Notes: generated by a model not told the origin, from the letters alone. DNA of 36,354 nt from Deltaproteobacteria bacterium (GCA_024639645.1 JAHEIB010000010.1:1-36354); one strand, 5' to 3'. Counted from the stretch's first letter, positions 1-8,909 are shown. A program made the numbers and translations.

Positions 1-590
1 TCCGGAAGCGTGGAGATGTCATGCAACTCGAGGTTGAGGGGACGAATGACGATTGTGGCCGGAACAGACTGGCGTTGATCTGTATAACCAATTTCACCTT
101 CAATGATCTGAATTTCTTTCATAACCAGCCTGAGGGGATCTTTTTCCTCTGTTGCCTGTGCCATGGTTTTGTCTGACGTGCCCGCTTCATCGTTTTCAGG
201 TCCCATCCGGGCAAGGTTCAAAACGCCCTCCCCATCGATGATGACATTGGCTCTGGGTCCGTCTAAGCGGATGGTTTTGAACACCAGGGCCCACCGGAAA
301 AGACTGATCAGTTCAAAATCCACGAAGCATTGCCTGAAACCGGCAATAAGAGTGCCATCCACTTCATACAGCCCGGCATCTTCTGCTTGAAAACTGAATA
401 AAAACGGGTTAATCTTTACCGCTCCCAGGCGAAGTTCCCGATGCAGTTTCTCCGCCACCATTTCAGGTGCAAAACGGTTCACCAGGTAAGGCGCCAGAAA
501 AAAACCAAACAGTGTGTAAAGTATCAGCATGACAGTCAATACTATCACGACCTTGTTGCGAATAATCCTTTGAAAAAGCGTCATATCCAT
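1..590 (-). CDS. DUF748/AsmA-like membrane-anchored protein, N-terminal part (runs off left edge)
   Basis: Minus-strand open frame from ATG at 590 (MDMTLFQRIIRNKVVIVLTVMLILYTLFGFFLAPYLVNRFAPEMVAEKLHRELRLGAVKINPFLFSFQ...) open to the window edge; N-terminal TM helix and 'NPFLFSFQAEDAGLYE' resemble DUF748 proteins. Confidence 0.75.
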   Translation of the reverse strand, partial: MDMTLFQRIIRNKVVIVLTVMLILYTLFGFFLAPYLVNRFAPEMVAEKLHRELRLGAVKINPFLFSFQAEDAGLYEVDGTLIAGFRQCFVDFELISLFRWALVFKTIRLDGPRANVIIDGEGVLNLARMGPENDEAGTSDKTMAQATEEKDPLRLVMKEIQIIEGEIGYTDQRQSVPATIVIRPLNLELHDISTLP

Positions 591-753
591 TTTCCCCCGG
601 GAAAAAAATGTTTATCAATTGGGTAATTGCGGTTATAATTACCTGACCCGAATATATCACGAAACTTGACGAGAAATTTTGAAGAACTTCGCATCAAGCT
701 GCGAGGAATCTTCGACCGCAAGGAATTTTGTCTAATTTAGATTTGCTCGCTAA

Positions 754-773
754 CCCCGCAGCAAGCTACGGGG
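754..773. repeat. REP-like hairpin CCCCGCAGCAAGCTACGGGG
   Basis: Near-perfect inverted repeat with CAAG loop; similar hairpin in reverse orientation at 28216-28235. Confidence 0.6.
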
Positions 774-947
774 AATGTGTTCGCTTTCTCGGTCCACTGT
801 TTTTCAGCCTTCGCAGTAAATTACTGCGGCGTCAGGCAGAGACGCCTTGCACCAGAACCGATCATGCTTGTGAAATTTGCGGGTTAAAGCAACGTTCTGA
901 AATAATATGAAGCGTTGGATCGTATGTCAATCAGATAGCGGTTTAAA

Positions 948-1104
948 CCTGAACTGAGCATTAAATATCTTGATCCGCACCCATCTACTGCGGATCGGGG
1001 GTTCGTAAAAAGTCTCGACAGATCCACTGGTATGCCCAGTTTTTTACAAACCCTTCTCCATCGAGATCTCGGAAAATCTCTGCGGAAAAAATCGCCCAGT
1101 TCAG
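948..1104 (+). repeat. MITE-like palindromic repeat, copy 1 (~157 bp)
   Basis: Ends CCTGAACTGAGCA ... ATCGCCCAGTTCAG are inverted; internal GGGTTCGTAAAAA...TTTTTTACAAACCC; direct second copy at 10033-10191. Confidence 0.8.
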
Positions 1105-1128
1105 CTTTTAAAAAGGAAACAAGGTCAT

Positions 1129-1707
1129 ATGAAATCACTATCGCGATGCGCCTGGACCGGCATAGATCCCCTCATGATCGCATATCATGACCGGGAATGG
1201 GGCATGCCGCTGCATGATGACCAAAAGCTGTTCGAATTTCTCTGCCTGGAGGGGGCCCAGGCCGGTCTTAGCTGGTCAACCGTTCTGAATAAACGGATAG
1301 CCTATGGTCTGGCCTTTGACGGATTTGATCCAAACCGGGTAGCTTGCTATGATGAACCCAAAGTCCAGGCACTGTTGCAGAATCAGGGAATTATCCGCAA
1401 TAAACTCAAGGTCAGAGCCTTTGTCACCAATGCAAATCGCTTTCTTAAGATCCAGTCTGAATTTGGCAGTTTCGACAGCTATATTTGGCAGTTTGTGGGC
1501 CACCGTCCCATTCAGAATCACTGGCAACAACTAGACCAGATCCCTGCCACCAGCCCTGAATCCTTTACCATGAGCAAGGATATGCGCCGGCGGGGATTCA
1601 AATTCGTCGGCCCCACCATCTGCTACGCCTTGATGCAGGCCATCGGCATGGTCAATGACCATCTTGTCGATTGCTTTCGTTATCATGAAATAAAAAGTAT
1701 TTCATGA
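1129..1707 (+). CDS. tag: DNA-3-methyladenine glycosylase I
   Basis: MKSLSRCAWTGIDPLMIAYHDREWGMPLHDDQKLFEFLCLEGAQAGLSWSTVL... and C-terminal GFKFVGPTICYALMQAIGMVNDHLVDCFRY are characteristic of Tag. Confidence 0.95.
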   Translation: MKSLSRCAWTGIDPLMIAYHDREWGMPLHDDQKLFEFLCLEGAQAGLSWSTVLNKRIAYGLAFDGFDPNRVACYDEPKVQALLQNQGIIRNKLKVRAFVTNANRFLKIQSEFGSFDSYIWQFVGHRPIQNHWQQLDQIPATSPESFTMSKDMRRRGFKFVGPTICYALMQAIGMVNDHLVDCFRYHEIKSIS

Positions 1708-1728
1708 TAGTATAATGGAGACTGAACA

Positions 1729-2919
1729 ATGAAACAAAATAAATGGCGAACCCATCATTCTGAGGGTGCCAGAAGGATTATCGTCACCAAAGATTTGCCG
1801 GGTCGACGATGGTTGGAAATTCTGGCAGAAGCCGACTGCCGTATTGATATTTGTACTTCAGAGGAAACCCTTCATAGGCAAGAGATACTGGCATTTATCG
1901 GGAATCAATGTGATGGTGCGATCGGCCAGCTCACGGAGTCCTGGGGGGAAACACTATTCAAAGCCTTAAAAAAAGCCGGTGGAACAGCTTACAGTAATTA
2001 TGCTGTGGGCTTCAACAACGTCGATGTGGCCGCAGCAACCCGGCACAACATACCCGTTGGCAATACCCCCGGTGTTCTCACCGAGACCACGGCTGAAATG
2101 GCAGTGGCTCTGACCTTTGCAGTCGCCCGCAGGACCGGAGAAGCTGAGCGCTTCATGCGTGCCGGTAAATTCAAGGGCTGGCTGCCGGATCTTTTCACCG
2201 GTCACCTGCTCTGGCGCAAGACCTTAGGAATTGTCGGAGCTGGAAGGATCGGTGAGGCATACGCCCGCATGATGGTGGAAGGGCACAAAATGAACGTTAT
2301 TTACTACGATCTGCATGCCAACCAAGCCCTGGAAATATTTATTGCCGATTACAGCCGTTTTTTGGAATCCCAGGGGCAGTCAGGTGTGACATGTAAACGG
2401 GTCCTAAACATCGAGGACCTCCTATTGCAAGCCGATTGTGTCAGCATTCATACCATTCTTGACGATTCAACCCGACATCTCTTCAATGCGGACCGTCTGG
2501 CAAAGATGAAAACAGATGCCATTCTCATCAACACCAGCCGCGGACCCGTTATCGATGAGTCAGCACTGGTTGACCATTGCAGGGCCAATCCTGATTTCCG
2601 GGCCGGTCTGGATGTTTTTGAAGATGAACCGGCCATGAAACCGGGCTTGGCCGACCTGGACAATGTGGTAGTGGTACCCCATATTGCCTCGGCAACACGC
2701 TGGACAAGGGAGGGAATGGCAACACTGGCCGCCTGCAATGTGGCGGGTATTTTATTGGGACATCCCCTGTGGCAGCAATCCGAAATTCTACCCTTTTTGG
2801 AAAACGAGCCCCCCAAAGCAATCCCCAGCATTGTCAATGCGGAGATCTTGGGTAAAAAAAGCTTGAGTATCGTGTCCAGGCATAATATGAATAGATTTAA
2901 TGAGCAGACTGAAGTCTGA
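1729..2919 (+). CDS. NAD(P)-dependent hydroxypyruvate/glycerate dehydrogenase, D-2-hydroxyacid dehydrogenase family (plant HPR1-like)
   Basis: GNTPGVLTETTAEMAVAL, GIVGAGRIGEAYARMMVEGHKMNVIYYDL, INTSRGPVIDESALVDH, GLDVFEDEPAMKPGLADLDNVVVVPHIASATRWTREGMATLAA. Confidence 0.9.
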   Translation: MKQNKWRTHHSEGARRIIVTKDLPGRRWLEILAEADCRIDICTSEETLHRQEILAFIGNQCDGAIGQLTESWGETLFKALKKAGGTAYSNYAVGFNNVDVAAATRHNIPVGNTPGVLTETTAEMAVALTFAVARRTGEAERFMRAGKFKGWLPDLFTGHLLWRKTLGIVGAGRIGEAYARMMVEGHKMNVIYYDLHANQALEIFIADYSRFLESQGQSGVTCKRVLNIEDLLLQADCVSIHTILDDSTRHLFNADRLAKMKTDAILINTSRGPVIDESALVDHCRANPDFRAGLDVFEDEPAMKPGLADLDNVVVVPHIASATRWTREGMATLAACNVAGILLGHPLWQQSEILPFLENEPPKAIPSIVNAEILGKKSLSIVSRHNMNRFNEQTEV

Positions 2920-2920
2920 A

Positions 2921-2941
2921 TAAAATCACCTGGTGATTTTA
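2921..2941. repeat. Short palindrome TAAAATCACCTGGTGATTTTA just after the hydroxypyruvate reductase stop codon
   Basis: Perfect inverted repeat apart from the central base. Confidence 0.6.
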
Positions 2942-3065
2942 TGTGGTGTATTCTTTTAGCGTCATTCATACAAAAAACTAAGATTAGCGTATCGTAATAA
3001 AGAAAAGCCATCTCAAACTCAGAGTCTGGATCAAAAGGCTTTTTTGAGATAGCTCTGAATAAACG

Positions 3066-3096
3066 ACCACGAAGGCGTGCTTTCGTGGTTTTTTTA
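3066..3096 (+). terminator. Rho-independent-type hairpin ACCACGAA...TTCGTGGT followed by T-run
   Basis: 8-bp stem plus 7-8 T residues, between the hydroxypyruvate reductase gene and the cbiM-type gene. Confidence 0.75.
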
Positions 3097-3129
3097 ATAC
3101 CTGAACTGAGTAAATTTTTCCGAATAGAC

Positions 3130-3735
3130 ATGCATATATCAGAAGGTGTTTTAAATGCTCCGGTGCTTATATCAGGCGCCGCACTCGCCATCGCAGGTAC
3201 TGCGATCGGATTGAAGCAGATGGATTATGACCGCGTTGCCCATGTGGGTGTCCTATCGGCAGCCTTTTTCGTGGCATCCCTCATCCATGTCAATGTGGGT
3301 CCATCCAGTGCACACCTGGTCCTGAACGGCATGCTCGGTTTGTTACTTGGATGGACGGCGTTCCCTGCAATCCTGGTGGCGCTGATTTTACAGTCGATCT
3401 TTTTTCAATTCGGCGGTATTACCACCCTGGGTGTCAATACGATACTGATGGCGTTGCCCGCGGTCATCTGCTATTATGCTTTCAGAAAACTGATCCACCG
3501 CTCCCCGATGCTTGCGATGATGGGATCTTTTGCCTGCGGTTTTGTTTCAGTACTGCTGTCCGCCCTTCTCCTGGGACTTGCCCTGGTGTTCACGGAAAAG
3601 AATTTCTGGTCCCTGTCGGGACTCATTGTGGCGGCCAATTTGCCGGTAATGATTATCGAGGGCATCATAACGGTATTCTGCGTGGCTTTCTTGAAGAAAG
3701 TACACCCGGAAATGCTAAATCAGGAGATTTCATGA
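3130..3735 (+). CDS. cbiM: CbiM/NikM-type ECF transporter substrate-capture protein
   Basis: Starts MHISEGVLNAPVLISGAALA; LIHVNVGPSSAHLVLNGMLGLLLG and LQSIFFQFGGITTLGVNT are CbiM motifs; start chosen in-frame inside ORF 3085-3735. Confidence 0.9.
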   Translation: MHISEGVLNAPVLISGAALAIAGTAIGLKQMDYDRVAHVGVLSAAFFVASLIHVNVGPSSAHLVLNGMLGLLLGWTAFPAILVALILQSIFFQFGGITTLGVNTILMALPAVICYYAFRKLIHRSPMLAMMGSFACGFVSVLLSALLLGLALVFTEKNFWSLSGLIVAANLPVMIIEGIITVFCVAFLKKVHPEMLNQEIS

Positions 3736-4424
3736 TGAATACAGTCAACAATGTGAAACATCTCCCGCACCGCTACTCGAACATGCCTGGTCGTGCCGCT
3801 GCAGGGCTGCTTTCCGTTCTGATCTTCCTGATATTGTTGAATGTTTCATCTGCTTTGGCACACGGGGTGAGCGTCTTTGCCTGGGTACAGGGGGATACCG
3901 TACATACCCAAAGCAAATTCATGGGAGGCAAACGGCCAAACCAGGCATTGATTGAAGTTTTCGACAAAACCGGAAACCTGTTGCTGAAAGGAAAAACCGA
4001 CACCCAGGGACTTTTCAGTTTCCAGGCGCCCAAAATATCGGACATGCAGATTGTTCTGACGGCAGGTATGGGCCATCGTGCCGTTTGGGCGCTTTCAAAA
4101 GAAGATTTCCTGGAAACTGCCGTGGAACCCGAGAATCAACAGCAAATAAATGCCATAACTTCGGAAAAATCCATTCAATCCGACCTGAAAACAAAAATTG
4201 TTGATGTATCCACCGAAAATGGATTGTCAGCTGCGGAGGTGACGGCTCTGGTCGAATCCATCCTGGATCGAAAATTAAAGCCCCTCATGGACAGGATCAC
4301 CGCCTTGAATGAAAATCGGATTTCATTGTCCGATATCCTCGGCGGCATCGGATACATCGTTGGTCTCGTGGGGCTTGCCGCGTACATGCAGTATCGTGGA
4401 AAAAGGAGTGATGCCGAGAAATGA
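3732..4424 (+). CDS. CbiL/NikL-like periplasmic accessory protein of cobalt/nickel transporter
   Basis: ATGA overlap with the CbiM gene; signal peptide; HGVSVFAWVQGDTVHTQSKFMGGKRPNQALIEVFD, carboxypeptidase-regulatory-like fold pattern, C-terminal TM; position between M and Q genes. Confidence 0.75.
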   Translation: MMNTVNNVKHLPHRYSNMPGRAAAGLLSVLIFLILLNVSSALAHGVSVFAWVQGDTVHTQSKFMGGKRPNQALIEVFDKTGNLLLKGKTDTQGLFSFQAPKISDMQIVLTAGMGHRAVWALSKEDFLETAVEPENQQQINAITSEKSIQSDLKTKIVDVSTENGLSAAEVTALVESILDRKLKPLMDRITALNENRISLSDILGGIGYIVGLVGLAAYMQYRGKRSDAEK

Positions 4425-5188
4425 TACCAGAAGTTTTTGCCGGCGGAAACTCCGTCATCCATTCCATTGATCCACGGATCAAGGTCGTATCGGCGCTGGT
4501 CTATTCGCTTGTGATCGCCTTGTCGAACAGTTTTATCATTTTGTTGTCAGCGCTTGCCATATCAGTGGCTCTGGTAATGGCAGCCCAACTGGATACCAGG
4601 GAGGTGCTTAAGCGATTGACAGTCCTGTGGGGGTTCATTTTGCTGATATGGATGCTCGTGCCCCTGACATACCCGGGTGCGACCCTATTCAGGATCGGTC
4701 CCCTGGGTTTCAGCAGCCCCGGCGTGTTCCTTGCGGCACAGATCAGCTTGAAATCAACAGCTATCCTGCTATCTCTCATGGCACTTCTGGCAACCATGTC
4801 CATCGCGGCCATGGGTCATGCACTGGGTTGCCTCGGCATACCTGACAAACTTGTACACCTGCTGCTGATAACCTATCGGTACGTTTTCGTCATGGAGCAG
4901 GAATACCAACGTTTGATCCGTGCTATGAAAATAAGGGGTTTCAAACCGGGAACCAACCTCCATTCCTACCAGTCCTATGCCTATCTGGTGGGTATGCTGT
5001 TCGTACATGCGTCGGCGAGAGCAGACCGGGTTTCCAAGGCCATGAAATGCCGCGGGTTTACCGGCAGGTTTCACTCTCTCCGACAGTTTGAGCCGGATCC
5101 ACGGAACCGCCTTTTTACTGTATTCATGGTCTTTATCATTATCTTACTGGCAACGGTTGAAGTATGGATTCAGACAATACACTCATAA
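4421..5188 (+). CDS. cbiQ: CbiQ-type ECF transporter transmembrane protein
   Basis: SIDPRIKVVSALVYSLVIAL; RAMKIRGFKPG and VSKAMKCRGFTGRF (T-protein A-R-G motifs); ATGA overlap with upstream gene. Confidence 0.9.
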   Translation: MIPEVFAGGNSVIHSIDPRIKVVSALVYSLVIALSNSFIILLSALAISVALVMAAQLDTREVLKRLTVLWGFILLIWMLVPLTYPGATLFRIGPLGFSSPGVFLAAQISLKSTAILLSLMALLATMSIAAMGHALGCLGIPDKLVHLLLITYRYVFVMEQEYQRLIRAMKIRGFKPGTNLHSYQSYAYLVGMLFVHASARADRVSKAMKCRGFTGRFHSLRQFEPDPRNRLFTVFMVFIIILLATVEVWIQTIHS

Positions 5189-5892
5189 ACCTCAAGGGTG
5201 TCTCATACCGGTATCCGGGCGGAAAGACCGTCCTGGACCAGATCGATTTCAAATTTACAAAAGGGGACCGGATTGGTCTGGTGGCACCCAACGGGAGCGG
5301 AAAGACAACCCTGTTCCATGTCATCATGGGTCTTTTGAAACCGTCCAGCGGTACCATCGAGATTTTTGGAAAAGTGCGACAGAAAGAAAAAGACTTTGTC
5401 CCCATCCGCCATCGCATGGGCCTGCTCTTCCAGGATGCAGACGATCAGCTGTTTTCCCCCACCGTCATAGAAGACGTTGCTTTTGGCCCCCTGAACCTGG
5501 GAAAATCAAAGCAGGAAGCCTTGGACATCTCCAGAAAAACCCTCGATTATCTGGGTCTGAACGGCTTTGAAAATCGGATTACCTTCAAGCTTTCCGGTGG
5601 AGAAAAGCGCCTGGTCTCCCTGGCAACGATCCTGGCCATGCAGCCGGAAGTGCTTCTCCTGGACGAGCCCACCAATGCCCTGGACACGTCTATGAAATCA
5701 CGACTCATCAACATACTCCAGGAACTCGAGCTGTCATATGTTCTGATTTCTCACGAATTCGATGTGTTGTCGAAAACTGCCCATGCGTTTTACAGCATGG
5801 AAGGCGGCAAGATCTTCAGGGATGACCGCGAACACATACATACGCATCAGCACGCCCATATAATTGGCAGACAGCCGCACAAACATGTTTAG
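5164..5892 (+). CDS. cbiO: CbiO-type ECF transporter ATPase with His-rich C-terminus
   Basis: Walker A APNGSGKTTL, Q-loop LLFQDADDQLFSPTV, signature KLSGGEKRLVSLA, Walker B LLLDEPTNALD; C-terminus EHIHTHQHAHIIGRQPHKHV. Confidence 0.93.
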   Translation: MDSDNTLINLKGVSYRYPGGKTVLDQIDFKFTKGDRIGLVAPNGSGKTTLFHVIMGLLKPSSGTIEIFGKVRQKEKDFVPIRHRMGLLFQDADDQLFSPTVIEDVAFGPLNLGKSKQEALDISRKTLDYLGLNGFENRITFKLSGGEKRLVSLATILAMQPEVLLLDEPTNALDTSMKSRLINILQELELSYVLISHEFDVLSKTAHAFYSMEGGKIFRDDREHIHTHQHAHIIGRQPHKHV

Positions 5893-5963
5893 CCCGAATA
5901 ATTCAAGAACTTCCCGGGACAGGTAATATAAATAGGCTGTGAACTGAAGAAGGAGATATTGAA

Positions 5964-7010
5964 ATGAATTATTTTATCAAAGAGTTGTGTCAGATTCTGC
6001 AACTAAAGCAGCCGGTTGTAATGGCAACGGTCTTGTCTCACCAGGGCTCCACTCCCAGGGGTGCAGGTTCCAGAATGCTTGTTTTACCCGGCGGGGAAAT
6101 CATCGGCACCATCGGGGGTGGTAAAGTGGAAGCGGAAGTCATGCATACGGCATCTGAGCTGTTTGACTCGGAAATATCACAAATACGGTACTTTGATTTG
6201 CGCACAAGACCGGACCTGGACGATCTGGATGTTATCTGCGGCGGACAGATGACGATTCTCATCGAGTACATCCATGCGACAGCTCAAAATTTCGATATTT
6301 TTCAGGAACTCCAAACGGCTCTGAAACAAGGCCGAAAGAGCCTTATGATCGCTTCACTGGAACAGACATCCAGCAGGGTTCGTTTGGGTAAGCGGTGTCT
6401 CATACAACCGCGTGGAAAAATATCCGATACTTGCCCCTATCCTGAAATTGATCTGCAGCGCCTGGTGGAAGAGCTTGGGGAAACCCAAATACCGGTGGTG
6501 CTGTCGGCAGGCAAACAGGAATATCTCGTGGAATCTTATACCGAGAGCGAAACCGTCCTCATTTTCGGTGCCGGACATGTGGCCAAACAGCTTGCAGCTA
6601 TCAGCAAAATGGTCGGCTTCACCACCGTGGTACTGGACGACAGAAAAGAATTTGCAAACCCGGAAAGATTTCCAGGTGCCGATCAGATCCTGGTACTGGA
6701 CACTTTTGAAGACTCCCTGCAGGGACTCAGCATAGACACCAACAGCTACATTGTCATACTCACCAGGGGACATCGCCATGACCAGACGGTTTTATCACAG
6801 GCCCTTAAAACCAATGCCGTGTATATCGGAATGATCGGCAGTCGTAAAAAAAGGGATACCATATACCGCAATCTTTTGGACGGCGGCTTCACGCCAAAAG
6901 ATATCGACCGGGTGCATAGCCCCATTGGCCTTGATATCCAGGCAGAGACCCCGGAGGAAATCGGTGTGAGTATTGCGGCAGAATTGATATTGGAGAGGGC
7001 AAAAAAGTAA
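5964..7010 (+). CDS. XdhC/CoxI family protein (molybdenum hydroxylase maturation factor)
   Basis: HQGSTPRGAGSRMLVLPGGEIIGTIGGGKVE, DLDVICGGQMTILIEY, C-terminal Rossmann VLIFGAGHVAKQLAAISKMVGFTTVVLDDR, YIGMIGSRKKR. Confidence 0.92.
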   Translation: MNYFIKELCQILQLKQPVVMATVLSHQGSTPRGAGSRMLVLPGGEIIGTIGGGKVEAEVMHTASELFDSEISQIRYFDLRTRPDLDDLDVICGGQMTILIEYIHATAQNFDIFQELQTALKQGRKSLMIASLEQTSSRVRLGKRCLIQPRGKISDTCPYPEIDLQRLVEELGETQIPVVLSAGKQEYLVESYTESETVLIFGAGHVAKQLAAISKMVGFTTVVLDDRKEFANPERFPGADQILVLDTFEDSLQGLSIDTNSYIVILTRGHRHDQTVLSQALKTNAVYIGMIGSRKKRDTIYRNLLDGGFTPKDIDRVHSPIGLDIQAETPEEIGVSIAAELILERAKK

Positions 7011-7137
7011 AGTTGGAGGGGTTGAGGTTTGGAGGGTTGAAGACGGCTCTATCCCTAAACAGTAGGCCATAAGCAGCTTAAAGCTTATTGCCTATCGCTG
7101 ATATCTCCCTCGGACTTTGGTATGCTGAAAAACACTG

Positions 7138-7215
7138 AGAAGCTTGGAAGCTGGGATGCTGCTGTCGGTTGATAGCTGTTAGCTACCCTTGTGTCACCCT
7201 CGGACCCTCGAACCC
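7138..7215 (+). repeat. Dispersed intergenic repeat (GAGAAGCTTGGAAGCTGGGATGCTGCTGTC...ACCCTCGAACCC)
   Basis: Strong inverse match to 26687-26765; shorter related segments near 20880-20950 and 25200-25260. Confidence 0.7.
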
Positions 7216-7265
7216 TATTTCCAATACATTGAAAAATTAACTAAAAAGGTAAGGATCCCAATAAT

Positions 7266-8909
7266 ATGAACGAAGGCGCTATACTGAACAAACCCTACCG
7301 CATATCAGCTGTTCTGTTCGATTTTGACGGCACACTGACCAAACCGGATGCCCTGGATTTCTCTGTCATCAAAGAGATTCTTGGATGCCCCGATGAGATA
7401 CCGGCTTTAGAATTTATTGAAAGTATATCGGACGCACAAAAGAAAGCGGAGGCATTTAACGAACTGAATCGTTTTGAAAGTAGGGCTGCAGCCAATTCCG
7501 AACCCAATCCAGGCGCGGAAAACCTGATACGGACGGTGCATTCAAAAGGCATTCCCATGGGTCTCGTTACCCGAAACAGCATGGATTCCGTAAAGGTATC
7601 CCTGAAAAATTTTAATAGTATCGGTCTGGATTATTTTGATGTGGTTATCACCAGGGACGATCCGGTGAAACCGAAACCGAGCCCCGCAGGCATTTTATTG
7701 GCCGCCCGCAAACTCAATGTCGATCCCGGGCAAATTCTGATGGTGGGCGATTACGTGTTTGACATCGATGCAGGAAGAAGCGCCGGCACCCTCACGGCAC
7801 TCCTGGATGTAAATCCACGCGTGGATAAACGGCATCTTGAATGTGATATTATCATTTCCTGTCTGGCAGACCTCGAACCAGTCCTCCATATGGGGTCGCC
7901 GCTACCCCAGGGAAAATTACCCAATAAGATGCTCGAACAAATCCTGAATGGGTTTTCATTTGAAGATCCAGCCCTGCTGATCTCCGCCGGCGTCGGGGAA
8001 GATATTGCAGCAGCCGATATCAGCAGGGAAGAAGTCCTGGTATTAAAATCCGATCCCATCACCTTTGCCACGGATGCCATCGGACATTATGCCGTGCTCG
8101 TGAATGCCAACGACATCACAACCTGCGGTGCGGATCCCCGCTGGCTTTTGACAACACTGTTGTTTCCCTGTGGCAGCACCGGTTCCGAGATTCAACACAT
8201 CATGCACGGACTGAACCATATTGCATTAAAATACGGTGTCACGCTGTGCGGAGGCCATACCGAGATTACCGATGCCGTCACCAGACCTGTTGTGGTGGGC
8301 TCTCTGGCCGGTACCGTCCGTAAGGACCTTCTGATAGACAAGAAATCCATGAAAACAGGTGACTGCCTGTTGATAACGAAATCGGTTGCCGTAGAAGGTA
8401 CGGCCATTATCGCACGAGAAATGGAATCCAAGCTGCTTTCATTGGGTTTCAGTGATGCAGAGGTCTGTTCCTGTAAACAGTTTTTAGATCACATCAGCAT
8501 CATGGAAGAAGCCCGAATCGCTAGAGATATTGGTGGTGTTACGGCCATGCACGACGTCACGGAAGGGGGACTGGCTACAGCGGTTACCGAACTAAGTCTG
8601 GCCGGCAATCATCGCATCCGAATCGACATGAATTGCATTCCCATCTTTCCCCAGACACAGAGAATCTGCGACGCCTTCAACATCTCACCCCTGGGTCTCA
8701 TTGGTTCAGGCAGTCTTTTGGTCTGCTGCAGCCCGGATACCAAGGATGATATCCTAACAGGCATCAGGAAAGCCGGTATCCATGCGGCCTGCATCGGTGA
8801 GATTCTTGAAAAGGGAGAGGGTGTTGTGGCCATACATGGCCGGAAACAGACAGCGTGGCCGAAATTCAATGTCGACGAACTGGCCCGGTTGTTTAAGAAA
8901 AAGCCGTAA
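7266..8909 (+). CDS. Fusion protein: HAD-superfamily phosphatase (N-terminal) + HypE/AIR-synthase-like ATP-binding domain (C-terminal)
   Basis: N-term VLFDFDGTLTKPDALDF, GLVTRNSMDS, KPKPSPAGILLAARKL, MVGDYVFDIDAGRSAG; C-term GVGEDIAAADISREEVLVLKSDPITFATDAIGHYAVLVNANDITTCGADPRWLLTTLLFP, CGGHTEITDAVTRPVVVGSLAG, MHDVTEGGLATAVTEL. Confidence 0.85.
   Translation: MNEGAILNKPYRISAVLFDFDGTLTKPDALDFSVIKEILGCPDEIPALEFIESISDAQKKAEAFNELNRFESRAAANSEPNPGAENLIRTVHSKGIPMGLVTRNSMDSVKVSLKNFNSIGLDYFDVVITRDDPVKPKPSPAGILLAARKLNVDPGQILMVGDYVFDIDAGRSAGTLTALLDVNPRVDKRHLECDIIISCLADLEPVLHMGSPLPQGKLPNKMLEQILNGFSFEDPALLISAGVGEDIAAADISREEVLVLKSDPITFATDAIGHYAVLVNANDITTCGADPRWLLTTLLFPCGSTGSEIQHIMHGLNHIALKYGVTLCGGHTEITDAVTRPVVVGSLAGTVRKDLLIDKKSMKTGDCLLITKSVAVEGTAIIAREMESKLLSLGFSDAEVCSCKQFLDHISIMEEARIARDIGGVTAMHDVTEGGLATAVTELSLAGNHRIRIDMNCIPIFPQTQRICDAFNISPLGLIGSGSLLVCCSPDTKDDILTGIRKAGIHAACIGEILEKGEGVVAIHGRKQTAWPKFNVDELARLFKKKP

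Noticed and set aside
2448-3191. 247-aa minus-strand ORF
   Set aside because: Antisense to the well-supported hydroxypyruvate reductase and cbiM genes; sequence has shadow-ORF composition and no recognisable family.
5088-5570. 160-aa plus-strand ORF
   Set aside because: Out-of-frame overlap with cbiQ/cbiO, both with clear motifs; repetitive R/H/P-rich translation typical of a shadow frame.
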